From the NCBI GenBank assembly GCA_029907345.1, contig JARYMB010000018.1, positions 1 to 32,510 on the forward strand: DNA of 32,510 bases, given 5' to 3'. The notes below the pieces were generated by a model, which was given only the letters and a program-made list of their open reading frames with translations, did no database searches and had not been told where the DNA came from. Below, one piece after another: positions 1 to 8,808 of this stretch; the stretch's first letter is position 1, and every line of letters starts with the position of its first letter. Source of the stretch: Methanolinea sp. (lineage in GTDB: Archaea > Halobacteriota > Methanomicrobia > Methanomicrobiales > Methanospirillaceae). The translations under genes were made by a program, and so were the position numbers.

Positions 1-72
1 TCTTTCCTCGACCGGGAACAGAAGGCGACGGGGGAGTATTATTACTACACGGAGAAGGAAGAGGTGGCGTGA
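1..72 (+). CDS. 3' end of an unidentified protein (partial)
   Basis: The first 72 bases read open in frame 1 and end in TGA, giving 23 C-terminal residues that finish with a Tyr-rich, then acidic, tail (GEYYYYTEKEEVA). The start lies outside the window. Codon third positions are mostly G or C, as in neighbouring genes. A T6 tract follows 23 bases after the stop and fits a termination site. I do not recognise the family from so short a tail. Confidence 0.55.
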   Translation, partial: SFLDREQKATGEYYYYTEKEEVA

Positions 73-95
73 TCTTCCCCCCGACCTCCCTTCCC

Positions 96-101
96 TTTTT
101 T
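96..101 (+). terminator. U-tract terminator candidate
   Basis: A T6 run inside a pyrimidine-rich stretch lies 23 bases after the stop of the partial gene at 1-72. Archaeal termination commonly uses U-tracts without a hairpin, assisted by FttA. The 150 bases between here and the next gene contain only an imperfect pair of short repeats (GTTGCCATCCC near 130 and 175). Confidence 0.4.
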
Positions 102-255
102 GTCCTTTCAGCAGGATATCCGAACCCGGGTTGCCATCCCCTGAAGTCCCCCGGCAGGCCGATCGGAAGAAGCGTTGCCATCCCATGACTGCCCGATGAT
201 GGAGGAACCACCGGGGTGAGAACCTTTTTCATCCCCCTTCTGCCATATCCTCCTC

Positions 256-405
256 ATGGTCCGGCACGAGTGCGGGTACGAACAGGAGATCCTCTGCCGC
301 AGGTGCGGATCCACGGTGGTCTACAACGAGAGGACAGGGCTCTTCTGCCCACGGTGCAGGCGCGAGATCACACTGGTCTGCCCGGGATGCGGGAAGAAAT
401 GGTGA
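256..405 (+). CDS. Small zinc-ribbon protein, 49 aa
   Basis: This short frame encodes a cysteine-rich protein with C6, the pairs C14-x2-C17, C31-x2-C34 and C42-x2-C45, and a C-terminal GCGKKW. Such spacing is typical of rubredoxin-knuckle zinc ribbons. Codon third positions are almost all G or C, supporting real coding. An in-frame TGA at 217-219 rules out a longer version, and ATG 256 is the first start. No clear Shine-Dalgarno motif precedes it. It runs convergent to the zinc-ribbon gene at 416-682, with 10 bases between stops. The function is unknown; nucleic-acid binding is a guess from the fold. Confidence 0.55.
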   Translation: MVRHECGYEQEILCRRCGSTVVYNERTGLFCPRCRREITLVCPGCGKKW

Positions 406-415
406 CGGTCTTTTC

Positions 416-682
416 TCATGCCTTGCTCCGGAGCCACTCGGCATACTGCTCGCGGAGTGCCGCCAGTTCCTCGGGAGAAAGGTCCTTCTTCCGGTTCCTG
501 TGGAGGTAATCCTCGAGCTGGCTGACGATACGCTCGGCAACCCGGTACTCGTCCACCTCGATGTACGCGGGGGCCTTCGCGACCTCGATCGCCTCTCCAC
601 AGACCGGGCAGAGCTTCCACTGCTGGAACCGGTCGACGTAGGAAAAAGTCCGGCACCCGGGGCAGCGGATGATGAGGAACAT
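416..682 (-). CDS. DUF1922-like zinc-ribbon protein, 88 aa
   Basis: The protein starts MFLIIRCPGC and has two zinc knuckles, C-x2-C near residues 7-10 and C-x2-C near 25-28, within a compact beta ribbon. A charged helical tail follows (LEDYLHRNRKKDL, then ELAALREQYAEWL). This matches what I recall of archaeal DUF1922 proteins, small zinc ribbons of unknown role. The frame is open upstream to 751, but I chose ATG 682 because the ribbon starts immediately and a TTTATATA box at 718-711 predicts a transcript start only a few bases before it. The longer start would lie upstream of the promoter. Confidence 0.75.
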   Translation of the reverse strand: MFLIIRCPGCRTFSYVDRFQQWKLCPVCGEAIEVAKAPAYIEVDEYRVAERIVSQLEDYLHRNRKKDLSPEELAALREQYAEWLRSKA

Positions 683-710
683 CGGCAATTGGTGATTACA
701 GCTTCCCCGG

Positions 711-718
711 TATATAAA
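711..718 (-). promoter_or_regulatory. TATA box for the DUF1922-like gene
   Basis: On the minus strand this reads TTTATATA, the archaeal consensus, centred about 33 bases before ATG 682. That predicts a very short leader. It decides the start codon, since the longer upstream reading of the same frame would begin before the promoter. Confidence 0.6.
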
Positions 719-887
719 TATCGACGTAACACCGGGAACCCGCACGCTCACTGCCCCGGGCAGCTGGTACCCTCTGTGCCAGGTGTTTTTTGGTCCATCG
801 GGAGAGTTTTTCAGCCGGAACGCCTGGCATCCCTATGCTGCGGGAAAAGGCAGACAGGATCCCGGATGGAAACGGTGAACGAAAACC

Positions 888-895
888 AAAAAAAA
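888..895 (-). terminator. U-tract terminator after secG
   Basis: A T8 run on the minus strand begins 6 bases after the stop of the SecG gene, with no hairpin. I see no gene between 683 and 900, only this tract and GC-rich sequence. Confidence 0.5.
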
Positions 896-900
896 TGTGT

Positions 901-1059
901 TTAGTAGATGATATTCAGAACGAGGACTGCAACGCCGATTGCGGCACATACGATGATGACCGAGTACGGGCTGATATGAATTGCCCTCTTGTCCTCGCTC
1001 TCGTAGTAATTGACCAGCCCTGCCGAGGATATGAGGCGTCCACCCTGCTTCTTTGCCAT
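901..1059 (-). CDS. secG: Preprotein translocase subunit SecG (Sec61 beta)
   Basis: A 52-residue protein with the archaeal Sec61-beta layout. A basic, glycine-containing cytosolic N-terminus (MAKKQGGRLISSAGLVNYYE) is followed by IHISPYSVIIVCAA and a single transmembrane helix running to the C-terminus (IGVAVLVLNIIY). Sec61 beta is the small non-essential partner of SecY and SecE in the membrane channel. The much longer open frame upstream (to 1728) is antisense to the amidohydrolase gene and is not used. ATG 1059 lies about 27 bases from the centre of a TTTATATA box, so the mRNA is probably leaderless. A T8 tract follows the stop. Confidence 0.88.
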   Translation of the reverse strand: MAKKQGGRLISSAGLVNYYESEDKRAIHISPYSVIIVCAAIGVAVLVLNIIY

Positions 1060-1082
1060 ACAAACATATTTCTCATTCTCGG

Positions 1083-1090
1083 TATATAAA
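1083..1090. promoter_or_regulatory. Shared divergent TATA box (secG / amidohydrolase)
   Basis: The plus strand reads TATATAAA and the minus strand TTTATATA. The minus reading is centred 27 bases from the secG ATG (1059), ideal for a leaderless transcript. The plus reading is only about 20 bases from the amidohydrolase ATG (1106), somewhat too close, so plus-strand use is less certain. Confidence 0.5.
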
Positions 1091-1105
1091 AGGCTGGCAG
1101 CAGAC

Positions 1106-2155
1106 ATGAGTGGCGGGGAACTCCTGATCGAGGGACGCGCCCTCCTTGGGGAGGACTTCGAGGAGGCGCCCGTGCGGCTGGTGGTTGAGGCCGGCACCAT
1201 CGCGCACATCGAGGACCTCGGGGGACCCGGAGACGATCTTCCCTGGATCGTGCCTGCGTTCTTCAACGCCCACACCCACGTCGGTGACAGTGTCGCCCTC
1301 GACATCCCGCTCGAGGGAGACCTCGACGCGCTTGTCCGACCGCCCGACGGGCTCAAGCACCGCATCCTCCGGTCGGTTTCACGGACAGATCTCGTCAGGG
1401 CGATGCGGCTGACCATCCGGACGATGGAAAACGGGGGCACGGCAGGATTCGCCGACTTCCGCGAAGGGGGCAGGGACGGTGTATCCGCGCTGCTCGAGGC
1501 CGGGAACGGTATTTCCTGCAGGCCTGTCATCTTCGGGCGGGAGGGTGGCGAAACGGTCGCGCAGGGCCTTGGAATAAGCAGCGCGCGGGACTTTGCGGGC
1601 GGCCTGGACGAGGTGGTGTCCCTGGCTCGCCGGAGCGGAAAACTCGTTGCATTCCACGCCGGGGAAAGGGACCCGTCAGACATCGAACAGGCCCTCGCGT
1701 ACGAACCCGACCTCCTCGTCCACTGCACGCATGCTTCAAGGGATCATCTCCGGCAGATCGCGGACGCCGGGATACCCGTGGCCGTCTGTCCGAGGGCAAA
1801 CTGGAGGTTTCGCGTCACTTCGTCTGCAATGAGACCTCCCGTGCGGGAACTCCTCTCCCTGGGATGCCCCCTCCTCCTCGGGACTGACAACGCGATGTGT
1901 GTCCAGCCGGACATGTGGAGGGAGATGGAGTTCCTCTCCACCGTTTACCGCGTCTCCCCGCGCGAGGCACTGCGCGCCGCAACCCTCGGGGCATCGCTCT
2001 TCATGGAACCTTTTTACATCAGGGAGAAAAACAGGGCCGCTTTTCTGGTCATCGATCCCCGTCCATCGAACCTCTCACTGAGCCGGGACATTGCAGCAGC
2101 CCTCGTAAACAGGGCAGGTCCGGCAAATATCGTGAGAAAGGTTATTAATTTGTAA
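1106..2155 (+). CDS. Amidohydrolase-family metal-dependent deaminase/hydrolase
   Basis: A 349-residue TIM-barrel amidohydrolase of the cytosine/guanine/adenosine-type deaminase superfamily. Visible metal and catalytic motifs are H-x-H at 56-58 (FNAHTHVGD), a later His in AFHAGE, His residues in HCTHAS, and the Asp of LGTDNAM. The short N-terminal strand region (LLIEGRALLG) and the C-terminal AFLVIDP form the composite beta-sandwich usual in this family. ATG 1106 follows the divergent promoter; the upstream extension of the frame would be antisense to secG. The substrate cannot be read from sequence. It is shorter and more diverged than the DadD homologue at 22582, so it is not a simple paralogue. 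Confidence 0.8.
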   Translation: MSGGELLIEGRALLGEDFEEAPVRLVVEAGTIAHIEDLGGPGDDLPWIVPAFFNAHTHVGDSVALDIPLEGDLDALVRPPDGLKHRILRSVSRTDLVRAMRLTIRTMENGGTAGFADFREGGRDGVSALLEAGNGISCRPVIFGREGGETVAQGLGISSARDFAGGLDEVVSLARRSGKLVAFHAGERDPSDIEQALAYEPDLLVHCTHASRDHLRQIADAGIPVAVCPRANWRFRVTSSAMRPPVRELLSLGCPLLLGTDNAMCVQPDMWREMEFLSTVYRVSPREALRAATLGASLFMEPFYIREKNRAAFLVIDPRPSNLSLSRDIAAALVNRAGPANIVRKVINL

Positions 2156-2192
2156 AAGACATTACATAGGCAGACTGTTTTGGAGTGTACTG

Positions 2193-2630
2193 ATGTTCTC
2201 GGATATCCTGGTCGCTGTTGACGGGTCGAACATGGGGAGGAGGGCATTCGAGGTTGCCCTCGATGAGGCCCGTGTCTGGAAGGCAAAGGTCCATGTGGTG
2301 TACGTTGTGGAGACAGGGTTGTTTTCGTCCCTGCCCATGGACAGCACGTGGGAGATCATGTTCAGCATGCTCGAGAAAGAGGGTCAGGAGACCCTTGAAC
2401 GTGCAAAAGAGGCAGCGCAAAAGGCAGGCGTGGCACTCGAGACGCACATCCGCCAGGGCCACGCGGGAAACGAGATCGTCAGGACAGCGGGGGAAGTCGG
2501 TGCAGACCTCATCGTTGTCGGCTCCCACGGCAAGAGCGAGGTGGACAGGCTCCTCCTCGGCAGTGTCAGTTCTTTTGTGGTCAGCAACAGCAAAGTGGCT
2601 GTTCTGGTGGTGAGACCATCACAGAAATGA
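2193..2630 (+). CDS. Universal stress protein (UspA family)
   Basis: A 145-residue single-domain Usp. The N-terminus ILVAVDGS holds the nucleotide-binding Asp. The ATP-binding signature G-x2-G-x9-G-S is intact at residues 110-124 (GSHG, nine residues, GS), and the protein ends in the usual VLVVRP strand. This places it in the ATP-binding UspA subclass, cytosolic and dimeric. A GGAGTG Shine-Dalgarno lies 6 bases before ATG 2193. The stop overlaps the start of the CBS-domain gene by 4 bases (ATGA), so the two are translationally coupled, a frequent pairing of two adenylate-sensing proteins. Confidence 0.9.
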   Translation: MFSDILVAVDGSNMGRRAFEVALDEARVWKAKVHVVYVVETGLFSSLPMDSTWEIMFSMLEKEGQETLERAKEAAQKAGVALETHIRQGHAGNEIVRTAGEVGADLIVVGSHGKSEVDRLLLGSVSSFVVSNSKVAVLVVRPSQK

Positions 2631-3472
2631 AAGTATCAGACTTCATGACCACCGACGTGGTCTCCGTGGAGATCCCCGGGAACCGCGACGACGTCCTCAA
2701 GATACTCAAGCGCACCGGGATATCGGGTGTCCCGGTCCTCAAGAACGGAAAACTCGTGGGCATCATCACGAGAAAGGACCTCCTGCGGAAGGCGGAGGAG
2801 ACGCAGCTCGGTCTCCTGATGACCCGCGACCCGGTGACGATTTCACCCGATGCAACCATCAGGGAGGCTGCATCCCTGATGATTACACATTCCATCCGCC
2901 GACTGCCTGTCATCGAGGGCGATGACCTCCTCGGCCTCATCTCGGTCGCGGATCTCGTTGCGGCACTGGCACAGATGAAGGTAAGGGACGAGATCAAGGA
3001 TTCCTACATCAGCCAGACGTTTGCCCTCTGGGAAGAGACTCCCCTCCCCCTCGTCGGCCGGATCATGGAGATCTCGGGCTTTGACGCAATCCCCATCCTC
3101 GACGAAGAGAGCACACTCCAGGGAATCATCTCGGAGCGCGACCTCATCCGGCACTCCTCGATCGAGGACACGGTCGAGGTGAGCGACTTTTCGAACGGCA
3201 CGGATGACGACGAGTGGACGTGGGAGAGCATCCGCGACATGCACACAATCAGTTACGGCATATCCAAGATCCAGCTCCCCAACCGCCCGGTCAAGACAGC
3301 CATGGTCAGGAACGTCATCTCGGTGCCGCTGAACGCCGAGGTGAGCGAGTGTGCACTCAAGATGAAGAGGGCACGGGTGGACCAGCTGCCCGTCGTGAAC
3401 GGGGACCGGAAACTCGTGGCGATGCTCTTTGACAGGGAGCTCATCAGGGCTCTCTGCAGGGACAGGCCCTGA
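2627..3472 (+). CDS. Protein with four CBS domains
   Basis: A 281-residue soluble protein made only of CBS motifs. The repeats begin near residues 1 (VSDFMTTDVVSVEI), 62 (LLMTRDPVTISPD), 125 (WEETPLPLVGRIME) and 222 (KTAMVRNVISVPL), each with the typical G-x-V/I-P-V-L strand followed by GIIT/GLIS-R-DL. Paired CBS domains bind AMP, ATP or SAM. No catalytic or DNA-binding domain is attached, so it is probably a regulator acting on an unknown partner. An acidic linker (GTDDDEW, around residue 190) separates repeats three and four. It is coupled to the upstream uspA-like gene by a 4-base overlap. Confidence 0.88.
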   Translation: MKVSDFMTTDVVSVEIPGNRDDVLKILKRTGISGVPVLKNGKLVGIITRKDLLRKAEETQLGLLMTRDPVTISPDATIREAASLMITHSIRRLPVIEGDDLLGLISVADLVAALAQMKVRDEIKDSYISQTFALWEETPLPLVGRIMEISGFDAIPILDEESTLQGIISERDLIRHSSIEDTVEVSDFSNGTDDDEWTWESIRDMHTISYGISKIQLPNRPVKTAMVRNVISVPLNAEVSECALKMKRARVDQLPVVNGDRKLVAMLFDRELIRALCRDRP

Positions 3473-3516
3473 CAAAAATGTTTATGTTTTAGGATGACAT
3501 TGTACTGTTTGAAGCG

Positions 3517-3524
3517 CTTTTAAG
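3517..3524 (+). promoter_or_regulatory. Promoter of the proteasome beta gene
   Basis: CTTTTAAG, preceded by a purine-rich GAAGCG that fits a BRE, is centred about 27 bases before position 3547. That leaves a leader of roughly 17 bases containing the Shine-Dalgarno GGGGTG at 3553-3558, 5 bases before ATG 3564. Confidence 0.5.
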
Positions 3525-3563
3525 GCAATTTACCAGCGTTTTCCAATATTTTGGGGTGTTTCC

Positions 3564-4205
3564 ATGAATGAACAATACAGGGAAGGAATGACAGGGACAA
3601 CCACCGTCGGACTCGTCCTTCGCGATGCAGTTGTGCTTGCATCCGAGATGAGGGCCACGATGGGGTACCTGATCGCCTCCAAGAAAGCCAAGAAGATCTA
3701 CCAGATTGCCGACAGGATAGGGATGACAACCGCCGGTGGCGTCGGTGATGCACAGCAGATAGCACGCCTCATGACAGTGGAGTGCAGTCTCTACCAGATC
3801 AGGCGGGGCAGGCCGATAACCATCGGGGCTGTGGCGACACTGCTCTCGAACATCCTGAACGCGAACCGGTACTATCCCTTCTACGTCCAGCTGCTGGTGG
3901 GCGGCGTCGACGAGAGCGGCCCGAAACTCTATGCAGTCGATGCTCTCGGGGGGGCGTCCCGCGAGGAGGAGATGGTGGCGACCGGATCGGGCTCCCCGAT
4001 GGCCTTCGGTGTGCTGGAAGACCGCTACAGCCGGGATCTCTCGGAAGACGAAGCGGTCGCGCTTGCCGTCAGGGCGATCCGGTCGGCAATGAAGAGGGAC
4101 GCGGGTTCCGGCGAGGGCATCCACGTCGTGGTCATCACGAAAGAAGCCTACAGGGAGCTGACCGAGAGTGAAGTCGCCGGTCTTTCCCCGGTATCCCCTG
4201 CGTAA
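3564..4205 (+). CDS. psmB: Proteasome subunit beta
   Basis: A 213-residue precursor of the 20S proteasome catalytic subunit. An 11-residue propeptide ([11 protein letters not shown]) precedes the threonine that becomes the N-terminal nucleophile after autocleavage (G11|T12, TTTVG). Counting from that Thr, Glu17 and Lys33 are in place (SEMRATMGY, then KKAKK). The GGVGDAQQ and GSGSP motifs of the fold are also present. It cleaves proteins unfolded by PAN or Cdc48-type ATPases. It has its own promoter, and fttA follows after 21 bases, so the two may be cotranscribed. Confidence 0.95.
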   Translation: MNEQYREGMTGTTTVGLVLRDAVVLASEMRATMGYLIASKKAKKIYQIADRIGMTTAGGVGDAQQIARLMTVECSLYQIRRGRPITIGAVATLLSNILNANRYYPFYVQLLVGGVDESGPKLYAVDALGGASREEEMVATGSGSPMAFGVLEDRYSRDLSEDEAVALAVRAIRSAMKRDAGSGEGIHVVVITKEAYRELTESEVAGLSPVSPA

Positions 4206-4226
4206 TACTTTTTTAGGTCGGTTTTG

Positions 4227-6116
4227 ATGCTTATCGAAGAGAGGCTCAAAGAGCTCAAAGACAAGATCAACGAGAAAGTTCCTGCCGGGATCACGGTCTC
4301 GGACGTGGAGTTCGAGGGGCCCGAACTCGTCATCTACACGGACGACCCCAAGAGGTTTGCGGACCAGGCTGACCTGATAAAGGTCCTCGCACGGGACCTG
4401 CGCAAGCGGATCGTCGTCCGGCCCAATGTTCTCGAGGACCCTGAAAAGGCAATCAAAGATATCAGGGCAGTTGTCGCAGAGAACGCAGGTATCACCGATA
4501 TATTCTTTGATGCAGATACCGGTGAAGTCCTCATCGAGGCCGAAAAGCCCGGCGTGGTCATCGGGAAGAACGGTGCAACGCTTCGCGAGATAACAAGGCA
4601 CATCGGGTGGACGCCCAAGGTCGTCCGGACACCCCCCATAGAATCGAGTACCGTCAAGCAGATAAGGCAGTACCTGCGGTCGGTCAACGAGGAGCGGAAG
4701 GAGTTCCTCCGGGCCATCGGGCGGAGGATCCACCGCGACGTGATCGCCCGGGACCAGTGGGTCAGGGTGACGATGCTCGGGTGCTGCCGCGAGGTGGGAC
4801 GTGCAGCGTTCCTCCTCTCCACCCCCGAATCGAGGGTCCTCATCGACTGCGGGGAAAAACCCGACAACAGCGCGAGCACGCCTTACCTCTACGTCCCCGA
4901 GATCCACCCCCTCAGCCAGCTGGACGCGGTCGTCCTCACCCACGCCCACCTGGACCACTGTGCCCTCGTCCCCCTCCTCTTCAAGTACGGGTACGACGGG
5001 CCCGTTTACAGCACGCCACCCACGCGAGACCTCTCCGCAATGCTCCAGCTCGATTACCTGGACGTGGTGAGCAAGGAAGACAGGAAGATCCCCTACAGCT
5101 CGAACGAGGTCAAGAGCTACATCAAGCACTCGATCACCCTCAATTACGGCAGTGTCACGGACATCGCCCCTGACATCAAGCTGACGTTCCACAATGCCGG
5201 GCACATCCTCGGCTCCGCGATTGCCCATTTCCATATCGGCGACGGGCTGTACAACATCGCCTTTACCGGTGACTTCAACTTCAGCAAGAGCAGGCTCTTC
5301 AACCCCGCGACCTGCAACTTCCCCAGGCTCGAGGCCCTGATCATGGAGAGCACCTACGGCGGTTCCGGAGACATCCAGCCCACGCGTGCCGAGGCCGAGG
5401 AGAAGCTGTACGAGACCGTCAACAACACCATCCGCAGGGGCGGGAAGGTCATCATCCCCGCGTTTGCCGTCGGGAGGTCGCAGGAGGTGATGCTTGCACT
5501 CGAGGAGGGGATGCGCAGGCAGAAGATACCGACGGTGAAGATCTACCTCGACGGGATGATCAGGGAAGCAACGGCCATCCACACGACCTACCCCGAGTAC
5601 TTAAACAGCGAACTCCGGACCCAGATATTCAAGGAGGACCATAACCCCTTCCTCGCCGACTGTTTCGTCCCCGTCGACTCCTCCGAACTCCGGGAAAAAG
5701 TCATAGCAGGCGACCCCTGCGTCATTATCACCACGTCGGGCATGCTCAACGGCGGTCCCGTGATGGAATACTTGAGCAACCTCGCGTCCGACGAGAAAAA
5801 TGCGCTCGTCTTCGTCGGGTACCAGGCGGAGGGGACACTCGGCCGGCGCATCCAGAAAGGCTGGCGTGAAGTCCCCATCGGCAGGAAGGGGACGATCGTG
5901 ATTAACCTCGAGATCGTGACAATCGACGGGTTCTCCGGGCACTCCGACCGGAAACAGCTGATGAGTTTCATCGCCCACGTCCAGCCACGGCCCGAAAAGA
6001 TCTTCACCGTGCACGGCGATGAGAACAACACAATTGACCTTGCCAGTTCCATCTACAAGAGGTACCACATCGAGACCCATTCGCCCATGAACCTGGAGAC
6101 GTACCGGATGGTATGA
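4227..6116 (+). CDS. fttA: Transcription termination ribonuclease FttA (aCPSF1)
   Basis: A 629-residue KH-beta-CASP protein. The N-terminal ~180 residues carry the KH region ([13 protein letters not shown]). A metallo-beta-lactamase core follows with H-x-H-x-D-H at 239-244, GHILGSA, and GDFNFSKS. The beta-CASP inserts contain ESTYGG, the VPVDSSE region, SGMLNGGPV, and a C-terminal GHSD with VHGDE. Archaeal aCPSF1 cleaves nascent RNA at U-rich sites and terminates RNA polymerase, consistent with the U-tracts after many genes here. ATG 4227 was preferred over TTG 4224. The stop overlaps the MFS gene by 4 bases. Confidence 0.93.
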   Translation: MLIEERLKELKDKINEKVPAGITVSDVEFEGPELVIYTDDPKRFADQADLIKVLARDLRKRIVVRPNVLEDPEKAIKDIRAVVAENAGITDIFFDADTGEVLIEAEKPGVVIGKNGATLREITRHIGWTPKVVRTPPIESSTVKQIRQYLRSVNEERKEFLRAIGRRIHRDVIARDQWVRVTMLGCCREVGRAAFLLSTPESRVLIDCGEKPDNSASTPYLYVPEIHPLSQLDAVVLTHAHLDHCALVPLLFKYGYDGPVYSTPPTRDLSAMLQLDYLDVVSKEDRKIPYSSNEVKSYIKHSITLNYGSVTDIAPDIKLTFHNAGHILGSAIAHFHIGDGLYNIAFTGDFNFSKSRLFNPATCNFPRLEALIMESTYGGSGDIQPTRAEAEEKLYETVNNTIRRGGKVIIPAFAVGRSQEVMLALEEGMRRQKIPTVKIYLDGMIREATAIHTTYPEYLNSELRTQIFKEDHNPFLADCFVPVDSSELREKVIAGDPCVIITTSGMLNGGPVMEYLSNLASDEKNALVFVGYQAEGTLGRRIQKGWREVPIGRKGTIVINLEIVTIDGFSGHSDRKQLMSFIAHVQPRPEKIFTVHGDENNTIDLASSIYKRYHIETHSPMNLETYRMV

Positions 6117-7219
6117 AGGAGAACCTGCCCCTCCTTGCCGGGGCGTTTGCGGTCATGGCACTCTCGAATGCCATCGTCCCGGTCCTCCCCTCTTTTTCGA
6201 CAGGGACCGCAGCCCAGGGTGCAATTTACTCTGCCTACTTCCTCGGTGCATTCCTCCTCGTCCTGCCTGCAGGCTACATCTCCGACAGGATCGGCGAGGT
6301 CCCCCTTATCCGGGCCGGCCTTGCCCTTACCACCCTTTCGGGCATCCTCCTCGCCCTTGCAGGCTCGCCTTTGCTCGTTTTCCTTGCCCGGCTCGCCGAG
6401 GGGATAGGTGCAGGTCTCTTCGTGCCTGCGGCTCTCGCATTTCTGAATGCCCGACCCGACCACGACCGGATGAGCGGATACTTCATGGGCCTCCTGAACC
6501 TCGGCCTCATCCTCGGTCTCCTCGTGACCGGGTGGCTCGTGACCGGAGGCCCGGGCAGCGGCCGCGAGGGACTCATCTTTTTTTCCTGGTTCTCGGTCAT
6601 ACCCCTCGTCCTCGCTTTTGCCACGGGAAGGGGACAGGGCACATCTCCCAAAACCCCTGCAGAACCGGCACAAGAGACGAAAAAGAGGCTTGTATGGGCA
6701 TTTCAGACCTATTTCTGGCTCTGGGTCTCTGCGGTTGTCCTGGTCGGTATCACGGGAGCCGTTACCGCGCTCTACCCCGAGTTCACGGATCTCCCTGCCT
6801 CTTCCGTCTCCGGAAAGATCGCTCTCATGAACGCTGCGACGATTGCATCGGTCATCGTCACGTCACGTGCAAACCTGCCCCCCGTCAGGACGATACAGGT
6901 TGCTGCCGTGGCGATGGCAGGCGGAGTCATCCTCACCTTCTACTCGATGTGGGGCTTCCTCGTGATAGGATGGCTCGCCGGGATGGTGATGATCTCCCAG
7001 CTCTCCTTCCTTGCGGCCGCCGGGGCCCGCCAGGGTGTCCTGATGGGCCTCTTCAACACCGCAAGTTACGGGGGGATGACAGCCGTCCCCTTCATTGCAG
7101 GGTTCGTTGCGGAAACGGGGGGTTTCCCGGCAGCTTATTCCCTCACCGCGCTCCTTGCTCTTCTTGTTGCGGCAACCGTCGGCCGGTGCGGCTGCCGCCT
7201 CCCCACCGGGCCGGGCTGA
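6113..7219 (+). CDS. MFS family transporter
   Basis: A 368-residue, very hydrophobic protein with about 12 predicted membrane spans. The loop between helices 2 and 3 has the MFS signature in the form [17 protein letters not shown] hydrophilic central loop ([22 protein letters not shown], around residues 170-190) divides the two six-helix bundles. The family is secondary transporters; the substrate cannot be told. It starts with ATGA overlapping the fttA stop, so it is probably cotranscribed. Its 3' end overlaps the convergent metal-permease gene by 77 bases. Confidence 0.85.
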   Translation: MKENLPLLAGAFAVMALSNAIVPVLPSFSTGTAAQGAIYSAYFLGAFLLVLPAGYISDRIGEVPLIRAGLALTTLSGILLALAGSPLLVFLARLAEGIGAGLFVPAALAFLNARPDHDRMSGYFMGLLNLGLILGLLVTGWLVTGGPGSGREGLIFFSWFSVIPLVLAFATGRGQGTSPKTPAEPAQETKKRLVWAFQTYFWLWVSAVVLVGITGAVTALYPEFTDLPASSVSGKIALMNAATIASVIVTSRANLPPVRTIQVAAVAMAGGVILTFYSMWGFLVIGWLAGMVMISQLSFLAAAGARQGVLMGLFNTASYGGMTAVPFIAGFVAETGGFPAAYSLTALLALLVAATVGRCGCRLPTGPG

Positions 7220-8018
7220 ACCGGGAGAGGACGAGGGCGGCCGCGTACACGGCTGCCCCGAGGAGGATGATCGTTGCCCCGGACGGGAGGTCCCAGGCAT
7301 ACGAGAGGAACAACCCGGACAACGAGAGGACGAGGGCAAGGACGACCGATGCTGCCATCATCGTCGGGAGGCGGGTTGTAAACCCGCGCACGCTCGCCGC
7401 GGGAAGGACCAGGAGTGCGATGACGAGGATTATCCCGACGAGCCTGATCAGGATGACGACAGAAGTCGCCGTGAGGACGAGGAGGACGAGGGAGAGGGGC
7501 GTTGCGGGAAGGTTCATGACCCGGGCGTACTCCTCGTCGAACGTGACCGCCTGGAGGGGAAGATAGAAAAGGGCGACGATTGCGACGATGAATGCAGAAA
7601 AGACTGCCATGAGCAGGATATCCCCCTGTGGCACGAGCAGGATGTTTCCAAAAAGATAGCTGAAGAGGTCAGGAGCATATCCTCCGGAGAGGCTGACAGA
7701 GATGATCCCGACAGCCATACCGGCTGCCCAGACCGCCCCGATGAGGGTATCGATCTCCTGCCCGGCCTTCTCTTTCAGGATACCGATACCAAGGGCCACT
7801 CCGACCGAAAAGATGAAAGCCCCCACGATCGGGTCGATGGAAAAAAGGTAACCCAGTCCGACTCCCCCGAACGCCGCGTGCGAGATGCCCCCGCTGACGG
7901 TGACCATCCGCCTGACGACAACGAGGCTCCCGATGATACCGCACGCGATGCTCGCAAGCACTGCGGCTGCGATCGCGTTCTGGAAAAAACCAAAAGAAAG
8001 GATACCCGCGTCCATCAT
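7143..8018 (-). CDS. Metal ABC transporter permease (ZnuB/MntB family)
   Basis: A 291-residue integral membrane protein of the ABC-3 family with about eight hydrophobic helices. It includes the family regions SLVVVRRMVTVSGGISHAAF (near residue 40) and GIILVIALLVLPAA (near residue 220). It forms the membrane pore of a zinc or manganese importer. ATG 8018 overlaps the upstream ATPase stop (ATGA), and GGGGAG lies 6 bases upstream. The basic tail after [12 protein letters not shown] runs antisense through the end of the MFS gene and looks like a read-through extension. It is the last gene of the four-gene metal operon. Confidence 0.9.
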   Translation of the reverse strand: MMDAGILSFGFFQNAIAAAVLASIACGIIGSLVVVRRMVTVSGGISHAAFGGVGLGYLFSIDPIVGAFIFSVGVALGIGILKEKAGQEIDTLIGAVWAAGMAVGIISVSLSGGYAPDLFSYLFGNILLVPQGDILLMAVFSAFIVAIVALFYLPLQAVTFDEEYARVMNLPATPLSLVLLVLTATSVVILIRLVGIILVIALLVLPAASVRGFTTRLPTMMAASVVLALVLSLSGLFLSYAWDLPSGATIILLGAAVYAAALVLSRFSPARWGGGSRTGRRLPQQEEQGAR

Positions 8019-8788
8019 CGCGAACTCCCCTGCCCCGGGTGATCCCTGAGCACCCTGTGGGGAATGCCGTGGGCTATGAGGTCGACCGGGCATTGGTACG
8101 CCGCCTCGATCATGTCCTCGGTAATCTCCGGAGAATCGTGGGAAAACAGCCTGCGGTTCAGGCAGGCGACCCGCGTGACATGGCGGGAGATGACACCGAT
8201 GTCGTGGCTGACGAGGAGAACGGTCAGGTCCTTTTTGAGATCTTCGAGGAGGTTGTAGAAATGGACCTCTGTCGGGGCATCGATGTATACCGTGGGTTCA
8301 TCGAGGATGAGGAGCTCGGGGTCCCCCACGAGAGCCCGGGCAAGGATCGCCCGCTGCTGCTCCCCCCCCGAAAGGGCAGAAAGCGGTCTGTCCGCGAGGG
8401 GTGCCATCCTCAGCCGTTCGAGTACCCGGTCTGCAGCCTCGTGGTCGGCAGGCGTGTACCTCGCCCAGGGGAACCTGGCGCGGGAGAGCCTCCCGGAGAG
8501 GACCATCTCCCGGACGGTGATGGGGTACGAGAAGTCATACGTCCTGAACTGGGGGACGTACCCGACCCGTGACCGTGCTTTCTCCGGGGGCTCTCCGAGC
8601 ACCGTGACGGTTCCGCCGGAAGGGACGAGGAGACCGAGGATGATCTTCAGAAGAGTCGTCTTTCCCCCGCCGTTTGGGCCGATGAGAGCAAAAAAGTCCC
8701 CTTTCCTGACTTTGAGCGAGACGTGATCGAGAATCGCTTTCCCGTTGTGTCCAAACGAGACATCGCTAACCTCGATGACAGGTCTCAT
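8015..8788 (-). CDS. Metal ABC transporter ATP-binding protein (ZnuC/MntA family)
   Basis: A 257-residue ABC ATPase with Walker A GPNGGGKTT, Q-loop in YVPQFR, signature LSGGEQQRA, Walker B LLILDEPT, and switch His in VSHD. The tail holds Cys and His residues. It energises the adjacent permease. Two starts are possible. ATG 8812 overlaps the binding-protein stop by 4 bases. ATG 8788 has GGTGA 8 bases upstream and gives the usual N-terminus (MRPVIEVSDVSF); I list the latter. Cotranscription with both neighbours is clear from the overlaps. Confidence 0.92.
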   Translation of the reverse strand: MRPVIEVSDVSFGHNGKAILDHVSLKVRKGDFFALIGPNGGGKTTLLKIILGLLVPSGGTVTVLGEPPEKARSRVGYVPQFRTYDFSYPITVREMVLSGRLSRARFPWARYTPADHEAADRVLERLRMAPLADRPLSALSGGEQQRAILARALVGDPELLILDEPTVYIDAPTEVHFYNLLEDLKKDLTVLLVSHDIGVISRHVTRVACLNRRLFSHDSPEITEDMIEAAYQCPVDLIAHGIPHRVLRDHPGQGSSR

Positions 8789-8808
8789 CAGGGAATCACC
8801 CGTCCGCG

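Noticed and set aside
131-186. A short direct repeat (GTTGCCATCCC twice, 45 bases apart)
   Set aside because: Eleven bases with limited extension in GC-rich sequence is close to chance, and it has no link to a feature.
3489-5582. A 697-codon minus-strand open frame opposite psmB and fttA
   Set aside because: It is the antisense mirror of two strongly supported genes, created by high GC at third positions. Its translation is low-complexity (Asp/Arg/Pro/Leu-rich) with no recognisable domain.
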